Shown here in pieces: positions 32,517 to 35,254 of a DNA stretch of 35,254 nucleotides. Below the pieces are notes generated by a model. It was given only the letters and a program-made list of their open reading frames with translations, was not told the origin of the DNA and searched no databases. The position numbers and the translations under genes are program-made. The stretch spans positions 1 to 35,254 of the forward strand of contig JAICPI010000024.1 in the NCBI GenBank assembly GCA_025929895.1, read 5' to 3'. Position 1 is the stretch's first letter. Every line of letters starts with the position of its first letter. This stretch comes from Thermoleophilia bacterium. GTDB taxonomy: Bacteria; Actinomycetota; Thermoleophilia; Gaiellales; Gaiellaceae.

Positions 32517-33698
32517 TCAGATGCGCTCGACGACGCCGGCGATCGCCATGCCGAACCCGATGCACATGCACGCCACGCCGTAGCGCTCGCCGCGGCGCTC
32601 GAGCTCGTCCACGAGCGTCGCCGTCACGCGCGCGCCGGTCGCGCCTAGCGGATGGCCAAGCGAGATCCCGCCGCCGTTCGGGTTGATGTCGGCCCAGCGC
32701 TCGGTCAGCCCCGTGTCGCGCATGAACTGCACGGCGACGGAGGCGAACGCCTCGTTCACCTCGATCACCGCGATGTCGTCCCAGCCGAGCCCGGCCTTCG
32801 CGAGCGCCTTGGCGCACGCCTCCGGGTTGCCGTGCAGCATCCGGTGCGGGTCGACGCCAGCGAGCCCGAAGGAGACGAACCGCGCGCGCGGCTCCAGCCC
32901 GAGCCGCGACGCAGCGCTCTCGCTCGCGATCAGCACGGCCGCCGCGCCGTCGCAGATCTGGCTCGAGTTGCCCGCCGTGACGACACCGTCGGGAAGGAAT
33001 GCGGGCGCGAGCGCTGCGAGCTTCTCGGCGGAGGTGTCGCGGCGCGGCGTCTCGTCGACCGCGAACGTTCGCGTCGCGATCGCGGCTCCGGCAGGCTGGA
33101 GCTCGCCCGGGAGCTCGATCGGCACGATCTCACGCTCGAACTTCCCCTCGTCGATCGCCGCGATCGCCCGCCGGTGGGACTCGAGCGAGACCGCGTCGAG
33201 CTCCTCCCGCGAGATCCCCCACTCCTTCGCGATCACCTCGGCGGAGATCCCCTGCGGGACGATCTGCCAGCGCTCGTGCAAGCGATCGGAGAGGTCGCCG
33301 CCGTTCGAGCCCATCGGGACGCGCGACATCATCTCGACCCCCGCGGAGACCACGACATCGAGCTGGCCCGACCAGACGGCTGCGGCGGCGTTGAAGTTCG
33401 TCTGCATCGACGATCCGCACTGGCGGTCGACGGTCGTGCCGGAGACGGTCTCCGGCCAGCCGGCGACGAGCACCGCCATCCGCCCCACGTTCCAGCCCTG
33501 CTCCCCGATCTGGGTCACGCAGCCCATCTGGACGTCCTCGACCTCGCCCGGATCGAGGCCGGCCTGCTCGACGAGCCCGTTCAGGACCTGGCCGGCAAGC
33601 TCGTCCCCGCGGATCGCCGAGAGCGTCCCGTTCCGCCTGCCGATCGGCGAGCGGACGGCGTCGACGATCAACGCTTCGGACTTCCCCTGGGGCATCAT
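32517..33698 (-). CDS. Acetyl-CoA C-acyltransferase (thiolase)
   Basis: Condenses or cleaves acyl-CoA with acetyl-CoA, 393 aa. Nucleophile Cys94 in DRQCGSSMQ, NEAF, GHPLGATGAR with the catalytic His, and the C-terminal Cys in CMCIGFGMA (the family often has CIGGG). It starts with two tandem ATGs (33698 and 33695). The second has TAAGCT exactly 6 bases upstream, the first has it 3 bases upstream, so a leaderless start at 33695 is possible. A GGAGGAG lies 12 bases before the first ATG. Operon with the dehydrogenase. Confidence 0.94.
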   Translation of the reverse strand: MMPQGKSEALIVDAVRSPIGRRNGTLSAIRGDELAGQVLNGLVEQAGLDPGEVEDVQMGCVTQIGEQGWNVGRMAVLVAGWPETVSGTTVDRQCGSSMQTNFNAAAAVWSGQLDVVVSAGVEMMSRVPMGSNGGDLSDRLHERWQIVPQGISAEVIAKEWGISREELDAVSLESHRRAIAAIDEGKFEREIVPIELPGELQPAGAAIATRTFAVDETPRRDTSAEKLAALAPAFLPDGVVTAGNSSQICDGAAAVLIASESAASRLGLEPRARFVSFGLAGVDPHRMLHGNPEACAKALAKAGLGWDDIAVIEVNEAFASVAVQFMRDTGLTERWADINPNGGGISLGHPLGATGARVTATLVDELERRGERYGVACMCIGFGMAIAGVVERI

Positions 33699-33706
33699 CG
33701 AAGCTT

Positions 33707-33868
33707 AGAGCTCCTCCCACGGTCACGCTCGTCTCCGGAGTGCGCAGGGTGGTGCGAGGCAAGGACGCAGGGAGTGGGCGTATCGAGAGATACGGCCGCG
33801 ACTGAGGACGCCGCATCGCGCCGCCCTGCGCGCTCCGGGGGCACAGACTTGATCGTGGGAGGAGCTCT
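33707..33868 (+). repeat. 162-base imperfect palindrome, possible structured RNA, MITE-like repeat or inverted promoter duplication
   Basis: Outer stem 33707-33725 with 33850-33868: 19 bp with one G-U. Internal loop 5 x 7 bases. Middle stem 33731-33757 with 33816-33842: 27 bp with five G-U. Then a 21 x 21 partly unpaired purine-rich region with AGGACGC on both sides (33762-33768 and 33805-33811). It is capped by CGTATC-GAGA-GATACG (33779-33794), a GNRA-type loop on the plus strand. All six imperfect pairs of the two long stems are G-U on the plus strand and A-C on the minus. It fills the gap between divergent genes, and each end reaches a promoter. Confidence 0.75.
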
Positions 33869-33876
33869 GAAATACT
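33849..33876 (+). promoter_or_regulatory. Promoter of the cyclic-nucleotide-binding gene
   Basis: TTGATC (33849-33854), a 16-base spacer and AATACT (33871-33876) form a promoter whose -10 ends 6 bases before the GTG at 33883, predicting a leaderless mRNA. The right arm of the large palindrome lies over its -35 box and spacer. Confidence 0.5.
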
Positions 33877-33882
33877 CGTGGC

Positions 33883-34299
33883 GTGGAACTGCGGAAGAAC
33901 GCCAAGCTGAAGCTCCTCAAGCGCGTCCCGCTCTTCTCCCGGCTGTCCGGCCCGGAGCTCGAGCAGATCTCGAAGGTCGCCGACGAGCTGGACTTCAAGG
34001 AGGGCAAGGAGCTAGCGAGGGAAGGCGCCGCCGGCCGCGAGTTCTTCGTGATCGTCGAGGGGACCGCCGAGGTCACCCGTGGGTCGCGGAAGCTGCGCAC
34101 GCTCTCGGACGGCGACTTCTTCGGCGAGATCTCGCTGATCACCCGGCTCCCGCGCACCGCCTCCGTCACCACGATCTCCCCGCTGCGCGCGCTCGTGATC
34201 ACCGACCGCTCCTTCCGGCGCATGATCGGGGACTCGCCGACGATTCAGCGCAAGGTGCTCGAGGCGCTCGGCGAGCGGCTCGACACGACGGCGCCGTAG
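33883..34299 (+). CDS. Single-domain cyclic-nucleotide-binding protein
   Basis: 138 aa, one CRP-type cyclic-nucleotide-binding domain: helix RVPLFSRLSGPELEQI, beta roll, phosphate-binding cassette FGEISL (80-85) and PRTASV (90-95), the last positioned like the cAMP-contact RTA of CRP. There is no helix-turn-helix, membrane helix or enzyme domain, so it is not a transcription factor by itself. It may be a partner-binding sensor. The start is GTG at 33883, with AATACT 6 bases upstream. It is 5 bases from the aldehyde dehydrogenase gene, so the two are probably cotranscribed. Confidence 0.88.
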   Translation: MELRKNAKLKLLKRVPLFSRLSGPELEQISKVADELDFKEGKELAREGAAGREFFVIVEGTAEVTRGSRKLRTLSDGDFFGEISLITRLPRTASVTTISPLRALVITDRSFRRMIGDSPTIQRKVLEALGERLDTTAP

Positions 34300-34304
34300 G
34301 GCGC

Positions 34305-35254
34305 GTGGCTGCGACCGCGACCGAGCGGAAGCTCCTCGTCGGGGGCGAGTGGCTCGAGACGGGCGAGTGGATCGAGGTCCGCTCCCCGTACTCCGGCGAC
34401 GTCGTCGGACGCGTGGCCAAGGGTGGAGCGACCGAGACGCGCCGGGCGGTCGACGCGGCCGCCGCGGTGCTCGGGCAGCCGCTCCCCGCGCACAAGCGGG
34501 CCGAGATCCTCGTCAAGGTCGCCGGGGCGCTCGGGCGCCGCCACGACGAGGTCGCGCGCCTGATCTCCGACGAGGCCGGCAAGCCGATGAAGGCCGCGCG
34601 GGTCGAGGCGGCGCGCGCGATGTCGACGTACACCTTCGCCGCGGTCGAGGCGAGGACGCTCGCGGGCGAGATGGTGCCGATGGACGGCTCGCAGGCCGGC
34701 GAGGGGAAGCTCGCGTTCACGCTGCGCGTCCCGATCGGCGTCGTCGGCGCGATCTCGCCGTTCAACTTCCCGCTCAACCTCGTCGCGCACAAGCTCGCGC
34801 CCGCGCTCGCGGCGGGGTGCCCCGTCGTGCTCAAGCCGGCGACGCAGACGCCGCTCTCGGCGCTGCTCCTCGGCGAGCTGATGGAGGAGGCCGGGCTGCC
34901 GCCCGGGTGGCTCAGCGTGATCGTCGGCGCCGCGTCCGAGATCGGCGACGTGCTCGTCGAGGACGAGCGCGTGCGGCTGATCACCTTCACGGGCTCGGGC
35001 GACGTGGGCTGGGGGATCCGCGAGCGCGCACCGCGCAAGAAGGTGAACCTCGAGCTCGGCAACGCGACGCCGGCGATCGTCTGCTGCGACGCGCCGCCCT
35101 CGACGGCCGAGAAGCTCGCGGCGAACGCCTTCTCGTTCGCGGGGCAGAGCTGCATCTCCGTGCAGCGCATCTTCGTCATGGACGGTGCCTGGGACGACTT
35201 CGTGCGCGACTTCGTCCCGAGGGTCGAGGCACTGAAGCTGGGCGACCCGGCCGA
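34305..35254 (+). CDS. Aldehyde dehydrogenase family protein (3' end beyond the window)
   Basis: 316 codons are visible and the frame is open to the edge; a full enzyme would be about 470-480 aa. Start GTG at 34305 (residues AATATERKLLVGGEW follow). Motifs: SPFNFPLN with Asn154, the NAD-contacting Lys177 in VLKPATQTP, FTGSGDVG, general base Glu250 in LELGNATPAIV (the family usually has ELGG), and nucleophile Cys283 in GQSCISVQR. The catalytic set is complete. The substrate cannot be assigned; it resembles short-chain (semi)aldehyde or lactaldehyde-type dehydrogenases. Confidence 0.92.
   Translation, partial: MAATATERKLLVGGEWLETGEWIEVRSPYSGDVVGRVAKGGATETRRAVDAAAAVLGQPLPAHKRAEILVKVAGALGRRHDEVARLISDEAGKPMKAARVEAARAMSTYTFAAVEARTLAGEMVPMDGSQAGEGKLAFTLRVPIGVVGAISPFNFPLNLVAHKLAPALAAGCPVVLKPATQTPLSALLLGELMEEAGLPPGWLSVIVGAASEIGDVLVEDERVRLITFTGSGDVGWGIRERAPRKKVNLELGNATPAIVCCDAPPSTAEKLAANAFSFAGQSCISVQRIFVMDGAWDDFVRDFVPRVEALKLGDPA

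Noticed and set aside
32683-33708. 341-codon open frame antisense to the thiolase
   Set aside because: Serine/threonine-rich shadow of a clear thiolase with all catalytic motifs; no ribosome site or family resemblance.
33707-33868. Palindrome as SRP RNA or 6S RNA
   Set aside because: It lacks the SRP domain IV loop sequence. Overall shape recalls 6S RNA, but the internal loops do not look like an open-promoter mimic, so I leave the class open.
33707-33868. Palindrome as an inserted MITE
   Set aside because: No target-site duplication is visible at the ends (left flank AAGCTT, right flank GAAATA) and no second copy is seen in the window. Not excluded, only unsupported.
33883-34299. CRP/FNR-type transcription factor
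   Set aside because: The protein ends right after the nucleotide-binding domain; no helix-turn-helix is present and a separate gene starts 5 bases later.

Overview
This window comes from a GC-rich bacterium. Gene content and order, heavy use of GTG and TTG starts, and repeated 4-base start/stop overlaps point to a deep-branching actinobacterium. Thermoleophilia (Gaiellales/Solirubrobacterales-like) is my best guess, by inference only. I see no mobile element, CRISPR array, rRNA or tRNA. No gene-free stretch exceeds 300 bases; the longest is the 184-base gap before position 33883.

Left half, minus strand (about 183-14913): a complete division and cell wall (dcw) cluster, read right to left as mraZ, rsmH, ftsL, ftsI, murE, murF, mraY, murD, ftsW, murG, murC, murB, ftsQ, ftsZ. 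There is no ftsA. Many junctions are GTGA, ATGA or TTGA overlaps. The cluster opens with a sigma-70-type promoter overlaid by four GTGG boxes at exact 10-base spacing, an MraZ operator. ftsZ has its own TTGACA-17-TACCCT promoter. The genes make UDP-MurNAc-pentapeptide (murB-F), lipids I and II (mraY, murG), and the FtsW/FtsI synthase with its FtsQ/FtsL partners at the FtsZ ring. MurE carries the DNPR motif expected for meso-diaminopimelate peptidoglycan.

Middle (14914-21498): a PfkB-family sugar kinase; a plus-strand cassette of sigma factor, O6-alkylguanine-DNA alkyltransferase and zinc-ribbon protein; an OmpR-type regulator that has lost its phosphoacceptor aspartate; a kelch/alpha-beta hydrolase pair; a UbiB/ABC1 kinase with a small coiled-coil partner.

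Right half (21482-35254): queA-tgt-yajC-secDF (queuosine in tRNA, Sec translocation); a coiled-coil gene; a secreted protein/response regulator/histidine kinase operon; a divergent exported protein resembling the dimethylformamidase large subunit; a thiolase and 3-hydroxyacyl-CoA dehydrogenase pair; then, divergently, a lone cyclic-nucleotide-binding domain and an aldehyde dehydrogenase cut by the window end.

The most unusual element is the intergenic region between the thiolase and the cyclic-nucleotide-binding gene. It is a 162-base imperfect palindrome of 19-bp and 27-bp stems capped by a 6-bp stem with a GAGA loop. Every mismatch inside the two long stems is a G-U pair on the plus strand. 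It could be a structured RNA, a dispersed palindromic repeat or an inverted promoter duplication. A second theme is a -10-like hexamer (TAnnnT or a close variant) lying 6-9 bases before many start codons, suggesting leaderless transcripts.
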